A DNA stretch of 64,000 bases from UBA6059 sp965227155. Lineage in GTDB: Bacteria; Bacteroidota; Bacteroidia; Cytophagales; Cyclobacteriaceae. Shown here in pieces: positions 36,795-46,170 of the stretch (position 1 is the first letter of the stretch; each line of letters opens with the position of its first letter). Under the pieces are notes generated by a model. The model made no database searches and had not been told where the DNA came from. It was given only the letters and a program-made list of their open reading frames with translations. Location: assembly GCA_965227155.1 (NCBI GenBank), contig OZ245731.1:372001-436000 (forward strand). The letters are read 5' to 3'. The position numbers were made by a program, and so were the translations under genes.

Positions 36795-39700
36795 TCAATT
36801 CAAATACTCCGAAGGCTTTCTTCCAAATCGATCGAGATAGATTTTACTGAAATAAGATGGCTTGCTCATACCCACCGCATGGCTAACTTCGGCCACAGAC
36901 CTAAAGGTTTTTTGCTCCAGCAATAATTTGGCTTTTTGAAGTTTAACTTCTCTGATCAATAAAGCTGGTGTCATCCCGACTGACTTCTTCAGCAACCTTG
37001 TCAACTGCCTATCACTTAGGGCAGCCTCTTCAGAAAGATCAAAAACACCAAAATCCGGATTTTCAATATTGGATTCTATCACTTTGATCAAATCTTTAAT
37101 CAACGGTGATTGTCTTTCATTATCTTCTTCAGCAGATAAAGCCAGTGACCGCTGATACTGATTGTTAAGCAGATTTATTACCCTTACTTCCAATTCTATG
37201 GGACTAAAAGGCTTAGTCAGATAATCATCGATACCAAATGCAAGTGCTTCAATTTTAGTTTCTTGGCTGGTCTTGGCAGTCAGGATCAAAAAACATTTAA
37301 GCCTAAGCTTCGGATCATTTTTTACACGCTTTAGCAATTCCAATCCACCCAGCCTGGGCATCATAAGATCAGAAATAATGGCATCAGCATCGAATTCTTT
37401 GAGGATTTCAAGCGCCACAACGCCATCCTCAGCAGTCTGTATTTCAAATTGACTACTTAAAATTTCGAAGAGGTAATCAGACATTTCTTTGTTATCCTCC
37501 ACGATAAGGATTCTTTTATTGGGGTGAAGGTATTCGCTTTTTAGAATCTCAGGGATATCATCAGCGTAGCTTTCTTCACTTCTCATGCCTTCCACACCAT
37601 CGAAATATTTGACTTTCATCAAAAACCGGAAGGTAGTCCCTTCGCCGGGCTCACTTTCAATTTGAATACTACCATTGAGGGCTTCAGTGAGCTCTTTTAC
37701 ATACGCCAGCCCAATACCGGAACTGTGGGGAAACTGTTTGCCATATTGCGTCTGATAAAATTCATCGAATACCTTGCTTTTTTCCTCCTCAGATATGCCA
37801 ACGCCCTGGTCAGAAACGGCAATCTCAAGCATCTCCTGATCGACTGATACTGATAAAGTGACGGTACTGCCGTTTGGCCCATGTTTTACTGCATTGGATA
37901 GCAGGTTGTTGATAATGTGCTTGATTTTATCTGCCGGAAGCATGATCCGCCGCTCAGGTATGCCCGGGGATTGAAAGCGGAAAAGCAAGCCCCCATCTTC
38001 TGCCAGTTGCTGGTAAGCAGGTAGCCGCTCTTCTAGGAAACTTTTAAAGTTGATGGGTATGAAGGGGATTTTAGCCGTACCGGATTCTATCTTATTGAAT
38101 TCTAAAATTTCATCAATCAGGTTTCTGAGGGTTTCGATACTTTTCCGGGCAATACTTAAATTCCTGTCGATTGCCTCCGGCGTTTTTATTCTTTTATGGT
38201 AAATAGCATCCACCGGTCCCTGGATTAGCGTGAGCGGGGTTCTGAATTCATGGGAAATATTGGAGAAGAATCTCGTCTTCAACTTATCCATCTCCTCCAG
38301 CTTTTCTGATTGCGCTGCGATCAGGTTTTTGTCTTCGATCGCCTTTTCTTTCTGTTCATTAATGGTGGCAGTTCTGTCAATGACAATTTGCTCTAGTCTT
38401 TTCTTCTCAGCCTTAATATACCGATCACGCAGCAAAATCAGGCCTAACACTATAATGGCGTAAATGAAATAGGCGGTATTACTCAGCCACCAGGGAGGCA
38501 GTATTCTCAACACAATGCTTGCCGACTCTGGACTAGTTACACCATCCCTGTTTTGGGCACTGATATTCAATTCATTTTTTCCTGAGCTTAAATCGGCAAA
38601 TTGAATTTTACTGGTAGTTCCTAAATCAATGGTATTTCGTTCCTTCCGACCAATCTGATATCTAAAATTCATCTTTTGGGGATGAATGTAGTTTGGAACA
38701 AAAAAATCCAGCACAAAAGTATTGGCGTTGTAATCAACCTCCAATTCCTGTAAACCAAGGAGTGAGGTTTTAGAGATTGAATCATCACCTAAAAATTCTA
38801 CATGCTTCAAAATAGGACTTTCTCTAAATTCCATTAAGGAAATTTGATCCGGTTTAAATTGGGTAACACCGCTGTTTGTGCCAAAATAAAGGTTTCCTCG
38901 ACTGTCCTGGCATACTGCTGCCAGGTTGAAGTAGTTATCGGAGATGCCGTCTTGGCTATTAAATCGAACTATATTGTTACTTGCAGCATCCAGCATATTC
39001 AGACCATTTTTGGTTGCTACCCAGATTCTCCCATAGCTATCTTCTGCAAGTGATTGTATCACATTGCTACTGAGTCCATCGGCTATGGTATAGGTTCTAA
39101 GCTCTCCCTGATCTGACTTAATCAGGCCTTCATTAGTGCCCAGCCACATAGCCGATTGCCCGTGCAATAGGTAGTTGATTCTTTTAGTGAGTAGTTTTTC
39201 ATCCGGCTCCAAAAGCGATTGGCTGGCAAGGTCATATTGTAAAAGATGCTTTTCAGTGCAAAGCCAAAGTATGCCCTCATGCGCTGCCATGTAAATAATA
39301 GCCCCACCGCCTATCTCGGCATTGTTTTTTAAATGTTCGCGCTTTAAGGTTTTCTGATTTATCCGGTCAAGCCCTCCGAGGGTTCCCAGGTAAAGCCAGT
39401 CTTCATCAGCTTCCAGGCTGATAATGTAATTGTAGCGCCAGGTATTTTCGTCCTGACTTGTATCTTCAAAGAAATGTTCGAATGTATTGGTACGCTTATC
39501 TAGTCGACTTAAGCCGCCAGCATTGGTGCCCACCCATAGATAATCCCCTATGCTCTCCAGGGCATAAACCGTGTTGTCATACAGTGATCTTGTGTAATCC
39601 TTGTTGAAAGGAAAATTGTAGATGGTTCCATCTTCAAGGTCTATGCTTATCAGCCCTGTACTGCTGTTTGTACCCAGCCACAAGTATTGATCATCAACAG

Positions 39701-40811
39701 TAGTGCTTAATATCTGGTCGGCATTGATGGAGCTTTCATCAAATGGGTTGTTCTTTATTTTTTGAAACCTATCGTAGCTCGGATGATATAAATTAATGCT
39801 ACCTCCATCGGTTCCTATCCACATCAAGCCGGTTCGGTCCTTAAAAATCGACCATACATCCGGGTCACTCAAGCCATCCGGATTCTTACGGTCATGCCTT
39901 ATGTTGACAAAACTTTGCGTTTCATCATTAAAAATTGAGATACCCGCCCCATTGCTACCGATCCATAAGGTGCCATCGATATCCTCTTCAAAGGTCAATA
40001 CGGCATAATTATACATCAATGAGTTTTCGTCATCCGGTGCGTTGAAATAGGTTTCGATTTGTCCATCCGGAAGTATACGGTGCAGGCCGCCACCTTCCTC
40101 ATCCCTGAATGCCGAGAGCCAGATTTCACCATTTTTTCTCTGGTAAATGAATTGAATGAAATCATCTGTTTGGCTTAGCCAGGAATCGGGACGGTTCTTC
40201 TTGCTGTAAAACCTTCCTGATTTTACATCCAGCATATTAAGGCCATATTCTGTACCAATGAGCAGGGAATCCCCCAATGGCAGGGCACTGAGCACGTAAT
40301 TATCGGAAATACTGAATGGGTCATTGTCGTCAGCCCGATAATGTGTGACGCTATCATCTTCTATTAGAAATAGGCCGCTATTGGTTGTAACCCATTTTTG
40401 GTTTTGATATAGTATAGTTCGAAAAACGGTTGGCTGTTGACCTTGTAGCAAGGGCACAAGTGTGAACTGTTCAGTAAGGGTATTAAAAGTGTATAAACCT
40501 TCTCGCGATGCTACCCACAATAGCGAGTCACTTGGGTATCCGGCGAGATGGAAAATAAAGCTGTTTTCTAGGCCCTGCTCTTTACCAAAAATCAATATTT
40601 CATCACCATCATACCGTGCCAGGCCATTTCTGGTGCCAATCCATATATGGCCTAAATCATCCTGATAAAAGGCTTGTATAGAGGCATCCGGCAACCCTTC
40701 ATCCATGGCAATTTTACGGAAATTGATAGGTTTCCCAGAAGCCAATGAAGATAAGCAATAGCTTAAATTCAATATAACGGTAAGCAATAGAAGCTTAACA
40801 GTAAACAACAT
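36795..40811 (-). CDS. Hybrid two-component system regulator, second copy
   Basis: A 1338-residue HTCS with the same layout as its downstream neighbour. A signal peptide (MLFTVKLLLLTVILNLSYCL) is followed by Reg_prop propellers with WIGT/WLGT-type blades (HIWIGTRNGLARYDGDE, LMWIGTDGGSINLY), Y_Y_Y domain, TM about 770-793, HisKA (FFSNISHEFRTP, about 847-863), HATPase_c (NNLLSNAVKHG, DQGVGIS, SSGIGLAYV), receiver (about 1097-1207, ISDLMMPRLGG) and AraC HTH (about 1243-1337, ending FGRKPSEYLN). All kinase and receiver key residues are present. I start it at ATG 40811; the frame opens at TTG 40817. It is transcribed first and probably together with the neighbour. The two sensor regions differ clearly in sequence, so they probably see different ligands. 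Confidence 0.95.
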   Translation of the reverse strand: MLFTVKLLLLTVILNLSYCLSSLASGKPINFRKIAMDEGLPDASIQAFYQDDLGHIWIGTRNGLARYDGDEILIFGKEQGLENSFIFHLAGYPSDSLLWVASREGLYTFNTLTEQFTLVPLLQGQQPTVFRTILYQNQKWVTTNSGLFLIEDDSVTHYRADDNDPFSISDNYVLSALPLGDSLLIGTEYGLNMLDVKSGRFYSKKNRPDSWLSQTDDFIQFIYQRKNGEIWLSAFRDEEGGGLHRILPDGQIETYFNAPDDENSLMYNYAVLTFEEDIDGTLWIGSNGAGISIFNDETQSFVNIRHDRKNPDGLSDPDVWSIFKDRTGLMWIGTDGGSINLYHPSYDRFQKIKNNPFDESSINADQILSTTVDDQYLWLGTNSSTGLISIDLEDGTIYNFPFNKDYTRSLYDNTVYALESIGDYLWVGTNAGGLSRLDKRTNTFEHFFEDTSQDENTWRYNYIISLEADEDWLYLGTLGGLDRINQKTLKREHLKNNAEIGGGAIIYMAAHEGILWLCTEKHLLQYDLASQSLLEPDEKLLTKRINYLLHGQSAMWLGTNEGLIKSDQGELRTYTIADGLSSNVIQSLAEDSYGRIWVATKNGLNMLDAASNNIVRFNSQDGISDNYFNLAAVCQDSRGNLYFGTNSGVTQFKPDQISLMEFRESPILKHVEFLGDDSISKTSLLGLQELEVDYNANTFVLDFFVPNYIHPQKMNFRYQIGRKERNTIDLGTTSKIQFADLSSGKNELNISAQNRDGVTSPESASIVLRILPPWWLSNTAYFIYAIIVLGLILLRDRYIKAEKKRLEQIVIDRTATINEQKEKAIEDKNLIAAQSEKLEEMDKLKTRFFSNISHEFRTPLTLIQGPVDAIYHKRIKTPEAIDRNLSIARKSIETLRNLIDEILEFNKIESGTAKIPFIPINFKSFLEERLPAYQQLAEDGGLLFRFQSPGIPERRIMLPADKIKHIINNLLSNAVKHGPNGSTVTLSVSVDQEMLEIAVSDQGVGISEEEKSKVFDEFYQTQYGKQFPHSSGIGLAYVKELTEALNGSIQIESEPGEGTTFRFLMKVKYFDGVEGMRSEESYADDIPEILKSEYLHPNKRILIVEDNKEMSDYLFEILSSQFEIQTAEDGVVALEILKEFDADAIISDLMMPRLGGLELLKRVKNDPKLRLKCFLILTAKTSQETKIEALAFGIDDYLTKPFSPIELEVRVINLLNNQYQRSLALSAEEDNERQSPLIKDLIKVIESNIENPDFGVFDLSEEAALSDRQLTRLLKKSVGMTPALLIREVKLQKAKLLLEQKTFRSVAEVSHAVGMSKPSYFSKIYLDRFGRKPSEYLN

Positions 40812-41127
40812 AAGCAAGGCTGGTAGTGGATTTTGCTAAATCACTTAACAATATAAGGGCATAATTGTAAATCTTAAAAGAGAAGACCTAGTTTTAGTAT
40901 CTTCAAAATCAATAATTTCAATATACTGATGGTATTCTTGGTTTATTGCGCTAAGAGTTACTAGCAAAGAACTCAGAGTCTATGTCTTTAGATATACATG
41001 ATCTAGAGTGACGCTGAGAATGAGCCATACCCAAACCAAAGCAAATAACGCTCAACTAAGAAGCAGGATTAATGATAAAGCACTAATTTGTCGTGATTGA
41101 TAGACCTTGTCAAATTGTTTTGATTGT
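40812..41127. other. Divergent intergenic region, no confident element
   Basis: This 316-bp AT-rich gap separates the minus-strand HTCS pair from the plus-strand CHAT gene. I see no exact TAnnTTTG on either strand; TAATTTG (near 41088) lacks a base and has no -33 partner. No ORF with a plausible start, no strong hairpin and no repeat. Confidence 0.45.
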
Positions 41128-43824
41128 ATGAAATTCCTGTACATCGTTTTAGCTATCGCATTATTCATTTTTCCTCAACTAGCTTCCGGGCAGGACAAAC
41201 ATGATCGGATCGTGAAGCTGCAAAAAGAGGCTGAGCGATCAATAAACAAAAGAGCCTATGATGATGCCTACTCCTATCTGCAGACTTCAAATCAACAGCT
41301 TGAGGACTTTCAAAGTGATAGTCTAATGATCAGAAATCACCTATTGCTGAGCCGCCTTTTCATGTACAGAAATCATGCTGATTCGGCAGTGTATTTTGGC
41401 CAACTAGCCTATGATGGCGCAGCAAGCATTTCTGATAAAACATTACTACTTGAGGCTAACCTGGCCATTGGTGAAGGGCTGTACTATGCAGGTGGTGACC
41501 CATATAAATCCATCTATTATTTCGAAGAAGCAGAAAACATGCTTTCTGAGATAAATACAAATGAATTTGATTATAAAACCAATTATAACCTGCTGGTTGC
41601 TAACAGAGCAATCGGGAAGATTGATAATGCGCAGCAATATGGACTTTTGTTGGAAGACCTTTTCTCTAGAAGCGAAATGCTATTAGATAACGTTGCTATT
41701 GCCAACGCTTATTATATTATCGCAATGATATATCTAGAATTGTATTCCCCAAAAGCTTTACAGTACTTACTTAAGGCTGATAGTATCATGGAGTCAAAAG
41801 CAGGTCCCGGTAATTATTACCAGGTCAATTATTATTACCCACTCATGGCTAATTACTGGAATCAGCAAAAGGACTATGCAAATGCGCTCAAGTATTACAA
41901 AAAAATTGAAACCTTCTCGCCTTATTCCTACCATACCAATTCTCAAAACCTCATCAATCAGGCATGGACTTACATGCTCATGGAAGACTTTCTAACGGCA
42001 GATTCTTTAGTTGATATCTATTTAACACTTGCGAAAAGTAAACGCGATTCGGTTTTTGCATACAAAACGAAAGCTAAAGTTGCTTTAGGACTTAATCAAC
42101 CTGAGGCTGCAATTCGGCAACTAACCCTTGCTCTACAAAAGCTTTATCCAGGCAATAAGAAGGTAGAGTTGCCAAGGATTGAGCAAATGGCAGATCCCTA
42201 TGATGAGCACGAGTTATATGAATATCTGGGCAATGCCTACTTAATGAAGGCTCAGCAAAGCACAGGTACAAAATATGAAAATTTGGCCAGGCAATACCTT
42301 TGGTTTGCTTTAGAAGCAGGACTTCATAATCGCCCAACAGTTCGGCATCACAATGCTCAGATTACTTTATCGAGGCATATTAAACCCACTTATACTAGCC
42401 TTCTGGATTATTATTATTTCCTATACAAGAAGCATAATGACTATCATTTTGTGGATACGGCATCCATGCTCATTAATCACGCCAAAGCAACCATTATTAA
42501 GTCAAAGTCCAGATTATTTGAATCTTCGGGTATACCCGATCACCTCAGATTGGAGAGAAGTAGTTTGTTAAATCAAATCGAGGAATCGAAATTAAAAAGC
42601 AAGGATGCAGAAGCAATTTTTGCATTATTTACTGAATTGGAAGAAGTAGACAATCGGATCTCCAAATACCAAAATACCTATGAAGAAGCATTTTTTCAAG
42701 AGCAGTATGACACAGGCAACGACGAAATAATACTTAATTACCATTGGGGTAAAGATGTTATCTATTTGACTTCAAAAGGGTCTAATAAAAGATTTCTAAG
42801 GATTAAACTTACTAATGAACTTGATTCACTGATCAACCAGTTTTCTCAGTCTGTAAAGAATCCTCAAAGGCAATCTTTCGATCAATTTCAGCAAACGGGC
42901 AATCAATTATATCAAGTACTACTTGAGCCAATATTGAGAGATCATATACCTAAGCAAATTACCATAATACCCGACGAAAAATTATTGACCATCCCGTTTG
43001 AGGCTTTGCCCAATAATCAATCGGGCAACAGTTATTTTAATGCTGATTATCTGATACGACATACCAATATCGCATTCGCTCCTTATGAGGGCAAGCAGAT
43101 AACAGAGGAAGATAATGGAAATGAAAAAGCAGTAAGTTTCGCCTTCAACACATCTATTGAAAATCATTTACCCAAATACCTTGGCAAGGTGGAAGCAGAG
43201 TCTCAGATGTTCGAGAAGGCATTAGATGCCTTGAGTTTTAAAGGTATCAATGCTACCGAGACAAATTATAAGGCTGCCGGTCAAAGCCATGGCATCCAAC
43301 ACCTGGCGGTGCACGGTACCGCAACTGGAGATGTCCCTTACCTGGAATTCCGAACCGAGCAGGAAGATGAAAATGATGGAAAGCTTTACGAATACGAGAT
43401 TTTCAATATGCAAATTCCTGCCCGGCTGGTATTATTAACAGCATGTGAAACCAACATGGGAGAAATTGCCTCTTCCGAGGGCGTGATCAGCCTTTCCAGA
43501 GCCTTTCTGGCAGCAGGTGTACAGTCGGTAATCAGCAGCTTATGGACCTTAAATGATGATGCCGCGTTGGTTTTGTTTGATGGTTTTTTGGAAGAATACA
43601 CAGATTCTGATAATGCTGTAACGGCCTTAGGAGAAGCCAAAAGAGCTTACCTGGCCAGGGCAGATGAAATAAAAGCCCACCCTTATTTTTGGGCGGGCTT
43701 GGTTGTGAATCGTAAAAATTTAAGTAGATACGATAGTGATATTTGGATAGTAGTTTTACCGGTGTTAATAATCACATTGGTTGTCAGTGTTGGTGTTTCC
43801 CTCCGCCTCCATGTGAATGTTTAA
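41128..43824 (+). CDS. Exported TPR-CHAT (caspase-like) protein with C-terminal TM helix
   Basis: An 898-residue protein with a signal peptide (MKFLYIVLAIALFIFPQLASGQ), a helical TPR region (about 30-480) and a C-terminal CHAT domain (about 600-860). The presumed catalytic His729 (HLAVHGTA) and Cys773 (LLTACETN) are both present, followed by the usual SRAFLAAGVQSVISSLW block, so it should be an active clan CD cysteine peptidase. A hydrophobic helix close to the C-terminus (IWIVVLPVLIITLVVSVGV) would tether the CHAT domain to the membrane. I chose ATG 41128 because the frame opens with TTG 41107 and the shorter form gives a clean signal peptide. Its 3' end overlaps the convergent lipoprotein gene by 41 nt. 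TPR-CHAT proteins are often proteolytic effectors released by a partner; the substrate is unknown. Confidence 0.88.
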   Translation: MKFLYIVLAIALFIFPQLASGQDKHDRIVKLQKEAERSINKRAYDDAYSYLQTSNQQLEDFQSDSLMIRNHLLLSRLFMYRNHADSAVYFGQLAYDGAASISDKTLLLEANLAIGEGLYYAGGDPYKSIYYFEEAENMLSEINTNEFDYKTNYNLLVANRAIGKIDNAQQYGLLLEDLFSRSEMLLDNVAIANAYYIIAMIYLELYSPKALQYLLKADSIMESKAGPGNYYQVNYYYPLMANYWNQQKDYANALKYYKKIETFSPYSYHTNSQNLINQAWTYMLMEDFLTADSLVDIYLTLAKSKRDSVFAYKTKAKVALGLNQPEAAIRQLTLALQKLYPGNKKVELPRIEQMADPYDEHELYEYLGNAYLMKAQQSTGTKYENLARQYLWFALEAGLHNRPTVRHHNAQITLSRHIKPTYTSLLDYYYFLYKKHNDYHFVDTASMLINHAKATIIKSKSRLFESSGIPDHLRLERSSLLNQIEESKLKSKDAEAIFALFTELEEVDNRISKYQNTYEEAFFQEQYDTGNDEIILNYHWGKDVIYLTSKGSNKRFLRIKLTNELDSLINQFSQSVKNPQRQSFDQFQQTGNQLYQVLLEPILRDHIPKQITIIPDEKLLTIPFEALPNNQSGNSYFNADYLIRHTNIAFAPYEGKQITEEDNGNEKAVSFAFNTSIENHLPKYLGKVEAESQMFEKALDALSFKGINATETNYKAAGQSHGIQHLAVHGTATGDVPYLEFRTEQEDENDGKLYEYEIFNMQIPARLVLLTACETNMGEIASSEGVISLSRAFLAAGVQSVISSLWTLNDDAALVLFDGFLEEYTDSDNAVTALGEAKRAYLARADEIKAHPYFWAGLVVNRKNLSRYDSDIWIVVLPVLIITLVVSVGVSLRLHVNV

Positions 43825-44683
43825 TTTGATTTTCTTTTGTTAAATGGTTGTGGTCATGGTTTCCTAATGCATGAAATCTATAATCACTCTTATCGTGTCC
43901 AATCAACAATATATCTACTGCAAAGTCCATGTTGTAACTGGCATCATATTTCATCCTCCCATTTTGATCAAGTTCTGGGATTTCCTTTAATACCATCATT
44001 GGTTCAACATGCATATAGAAGGAATTCTTATTGCTAGCATCAGAAAGTGATTTCGACGGATAAAAATAATAGTCCTGACTTAAATAGCCCTTTGATGTTA
44101 GGCTGTTAGATTCTTTGACAAAGCCGGCATTAACAAGGCTGGCATTTTTCAGTCTATTAGCTGAATCTAGTAAATTCTTACCAATTCTGAATGTAAAGTC
44201 TCCTTGCCCAACTTTAAGAATTTTATTAACTAATAATAATTCAGTACCTGTTGGAAAAAAAATATAAGCACTATCCTTTTGATGCTGATCATATATAGTA
44301 TCACAATCAACAAGGTAATGTCTCTCCACAGTATCAATAGTAACCTTGGTACCATCACTGATAGCAGCATCAACTTTACTTTTATGGATCATATAATAAA
44401 ATTCATCTTCTGTTCCCTCGTCATTGGTATCAGTACCTTTTACAAAATGATAATTCCTGAAACTTTTTATAAGTAAAGTGTCATTCGGCAACCTGCTTAT
44501 AAAATCATTACATCGACTGCATGGGGGCGGGGGATCAGCTGGATGCCCTACATCGTGCTGCTTATCCCTTACTAAATTGATAGAATCATTTGTTTTGTTT
44601 TCTAGTGAACTGGTATTTGGCTTTTTATCACATCCTGTAATTAAAAATCCAATGAGTAGTATTGCAAGACTAATATTTTTCAT
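43784..44683 (-). CDS. Lipoprotein with histidine-rich C-terminal tail, no known family
   Basis: A 299-residue lipoprotein: a hydrophobic signal ending FLITGC makes Cys18 the lipidation site. A Cys-x-x-Cys (PCSRCNDF) lies about 35 residues after it. The middle is mixed alpha/beta with no family I recognise. The final ~25 residues are rich in His (GNHDHNHLTK, KHSHGGGGKHQH), suggesting metal binding. The last 41 nt, encoding most of the His tail, lie antisense to the end of the CHAT gene. It is 3 nt downstream of the sigma factor/anti-sigma pair (stop at 44687) and probably in the same transcript, which ties it to that regulatory unit. Coding potential is good; function unknown. Confidence 0.75.
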   Translation of the reverse strand: MKNISLAILLIGFLITGCDKKPNTSSLENKTNDSINLVRDKQHDVGHPADPPPPCSRCNDFISRLPNDTLLIKSFRNYHFVKGTDTNDEGTEDEFYYMIHKSKVDAAISDGTKVTIDTVERHYLVDCDTIYDQHQKDSAYIFFPTGTELLLVNKILKVGQGDFTFRIGKNLLDSANRLKNASLVNAGFVKESNSLTSKGYLSQDYYFYPSKSLSDASNKNSFYMHVEPMMVLKEIPELDQNGRMKYDASYNMDFAVDILLIGHDKSDYRFHALGNHDHNHLTKENQIKHSHGGGGKHQH

Positions 44684-44686
44684 CTT

Positions 44687-45430
44687 TCATTTGGTTTGGT
44701 TTAAAATATTTTCTGCTTTTTCAGCATATGATGTTTTTTGGTCGATTAGGGGTTGCAAGGCCTTTTTTGCTGCTTCTCTATTGTCAAGCTTCAAATAGCA
44801 GAGCCCCAGATACCAGCGCCCGGGTAGGGCCAAATCTGTACCAGCGTCTACCATGCTTTCAAAGCTGGTGGCCGCAGCAGCATATTCTCCCTGCAGCATG
44901 TAGGCCAGGCCCAAGTAGAAATGATCTTCGGCGGCTAAACCGGGTAATGCTGTAAACCGCTCTACTGCAGTTTCATATTGCGCCCTGTCATAAGCCTGGT
45001 AGGCCAGCTGCCTTGCATCCGGACTGTCCTCACTAGCACCTCGCTCGACAGGATATACAATATTTGGGTAGGGCTCCAGATAGCCATCAATATCAACAGG
45101 TTGATCATTCAGAAAGAAAAACAGTATGCCCAACCCGAATATAATGGTGATACCAGCTGCCGCCCTCAGCCAGAGGTTTGGTCGGAAGAATGAAACGGAT
45201 TTGCCTGTCTCGATCTCTGGTAAGCTTTGTTCCAATGCTTGAAGCTCCGCCTTTAGAGCCTTTCGACCTGCATGACGCAGACCCGCCTGGTATTTTTGCA
45301 ATTCCTCCCACAAGCTTTTGAACTCCTGGTCTTCTACCAACCTTGCTTCTACCTGCACTTTCTCCTGCTCTGACAATAAACCTTTTTGATAGGCTTCCAA
45401 CAAATCGATATCATTTTGATTCCAACTCAT
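44687..45430 (-). CDS. One-pass membrane TPR protein, candidate anti-sigma factor
   Basis: A 247-residue protein. The N-terminal ~80 residues are cytoplasmic and helical, with the look of Bacteroidota anti-sigma N-termini (IDLLEAYQKGLLSEQEKVQ, VEARLVEDQEFKSLWEEL). One TM helix follows (about 87-107, ending ILFFFL), then a periplasmic TPR domain (about 125-247). The start ATG 45430 overlaps the sigma-factor stop as ATGA; the longer frame opens only with TTG. Coupling to an ECF sigma factor and the topology suggest it holds the sigma factor at the membrane and senses a periplasmic signal through the TPRs. There is no ZAS zinc motif, so the anti-sigma role is inferred from context. Confidence 0.75.
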   Translation of the reverse strand: MSWNQNDIDLLEAYQKGLLSEQEKVQVEARLVEDQEFKSLWEELQKYQAGLRHAGRKALKAELQALEQSLPEIETGKSVSFFRPNLWLRAAAGITIIFGLGILFFFLNDQPVDIDGYLEPYPNIVYPVERGASEDSPDARQLAYQAYDRAQYETAVERFTALPGLAAEDHFYLGLAYMLQGEYAAAATSFESMVDAGTDLALPGRWYLGLCYLKLDNREAAKKALQPLIDQKTSYAEKAENILNQTK

Positions 45431-45975
45431 GATCTCACCTCCTCTTCGCAATATTCCCTCAGCTGCTTAAGACATTTGTATTTCTGGTTCTTCGTCGAAT
45501 CCACATTTTTATAAGCCAACCGATCCGTGATCTGATCCATCGATAGCTGCCTGTAATAATACAGATTCAATAATTCCCTGCAGCGTTCATTGAGCTTCTG
45601 GATATTCTTCTCCATAATCTTAAAAAATGGCTCTTTGTCATCTATCGTATCCTCATGCACTAATTCCAGCAGACTATCCTCCTGGTTGGTCATTTTTACG
45701 CTGGCCCGAAAGAACTCCCTAAGCTTATTTTTACCGATAGCAAAAAGGTAAGTCTTGGCAGAACTTGAAAAATCAGTCAGTTTACCGGAAACTATATTCT
45801 CATAGAAAATGATCACCGCCTCCTGGTACGCTTCCATCGCCTGGTCCTTGCTGATATCATATTTCTGTATGCACCATTGTATAAATTCCAACCTGTGATC
45901 TTTATATAACTGAACCAGCGCCTCTTTATCGCCCTGGAGTAAATAGTCCTGTAGACTATTTTGATCGTTGCTCAT
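45427..45975 (-). CDS. ECF-type RNA polymerase sigma factor
   Basis: A 182-residue sigma-70 family protein with only regions 2 and 4. Region 2 is at about 20-90 (FIQWCIQKYDISKDQAMEAY, then IFYENI and the SSAKTYLFAIGKNKLREFFR segment). Region 4 is at about 115-175 (LNERCRELLNLYYYRQLSMD, then ITDRLAYKN and KCLKQLREYCEEE). Length and layout fit Bacteroidota ECF sigma factors. It is translationally coupled to the downstream membrane TPR protein (ATGA overlap at 45427-45430), the standard arrangement of a sigma factor and its regulator. Its own promoter should lie in the 46 to 90-bp space between its ATG and the terminator at 46064-46090, but I could not pick one out. Confidence 0.92.
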   Translation of the reverse strand: MSNDQNSLQDYLLQGDKEALVQLYKDHRLEFIQWCIQKYDISKDQAMEAYQEAVIIFYENIVSGKLTDFSSSAKTYLFAIGKNKLREFFRASVKMTNQEDSLLELVHEDTIDDKEPFFKIMEKNIQKLNERCRELLNLYYYRQLSMDQITDRLAYKNVDSTKNQKYKCLKQLREYCEEEVRS

Positions 45976-46063
45976 TAATGAAATTTTTTAGCATTAGTAA
46001 CTTAAAAATCGGAGTAATTACTAAAAATAGACAAATAACCGTTTGGTATAACTTTTAAGGCAT

Positions 46064-46090
46064 AAAAAAAACTGCCCTATTTAGGCAGCT
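46064..46090 (-). terminator. Intrinsic terminator after the CHAT/helical-protein operon
   Basis: Read on the minus strand, CTGCC pairs with GGCAG (plus 46084-46088 and 46072-46076, with a possible extra G-U pair) around a short A-rich loop, followed by eight T (plus A run 46064-46071). It lies about 80 nt past the stop of the 612-aa gene. On the plus strand a five-T run also follows, so it may work both ways, although no plus-strand gene ends here. Confidence 0.82.
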
Positions 46091-46170
46091 CTTTTTAAAA
46101 ATGAACCTCTTACGATAATACCCCTTTATTATTTAAAATACATAAACTATGAAGAACAATGATTCAGTTA

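Noticed and set aside
36790..36798. A 4-nt overlap between the two HTCS genes
   Set aside because: The overlap depends on a TTG start; ATG 36789 gives a clean signal peptide and leaves a 5-nt gap.
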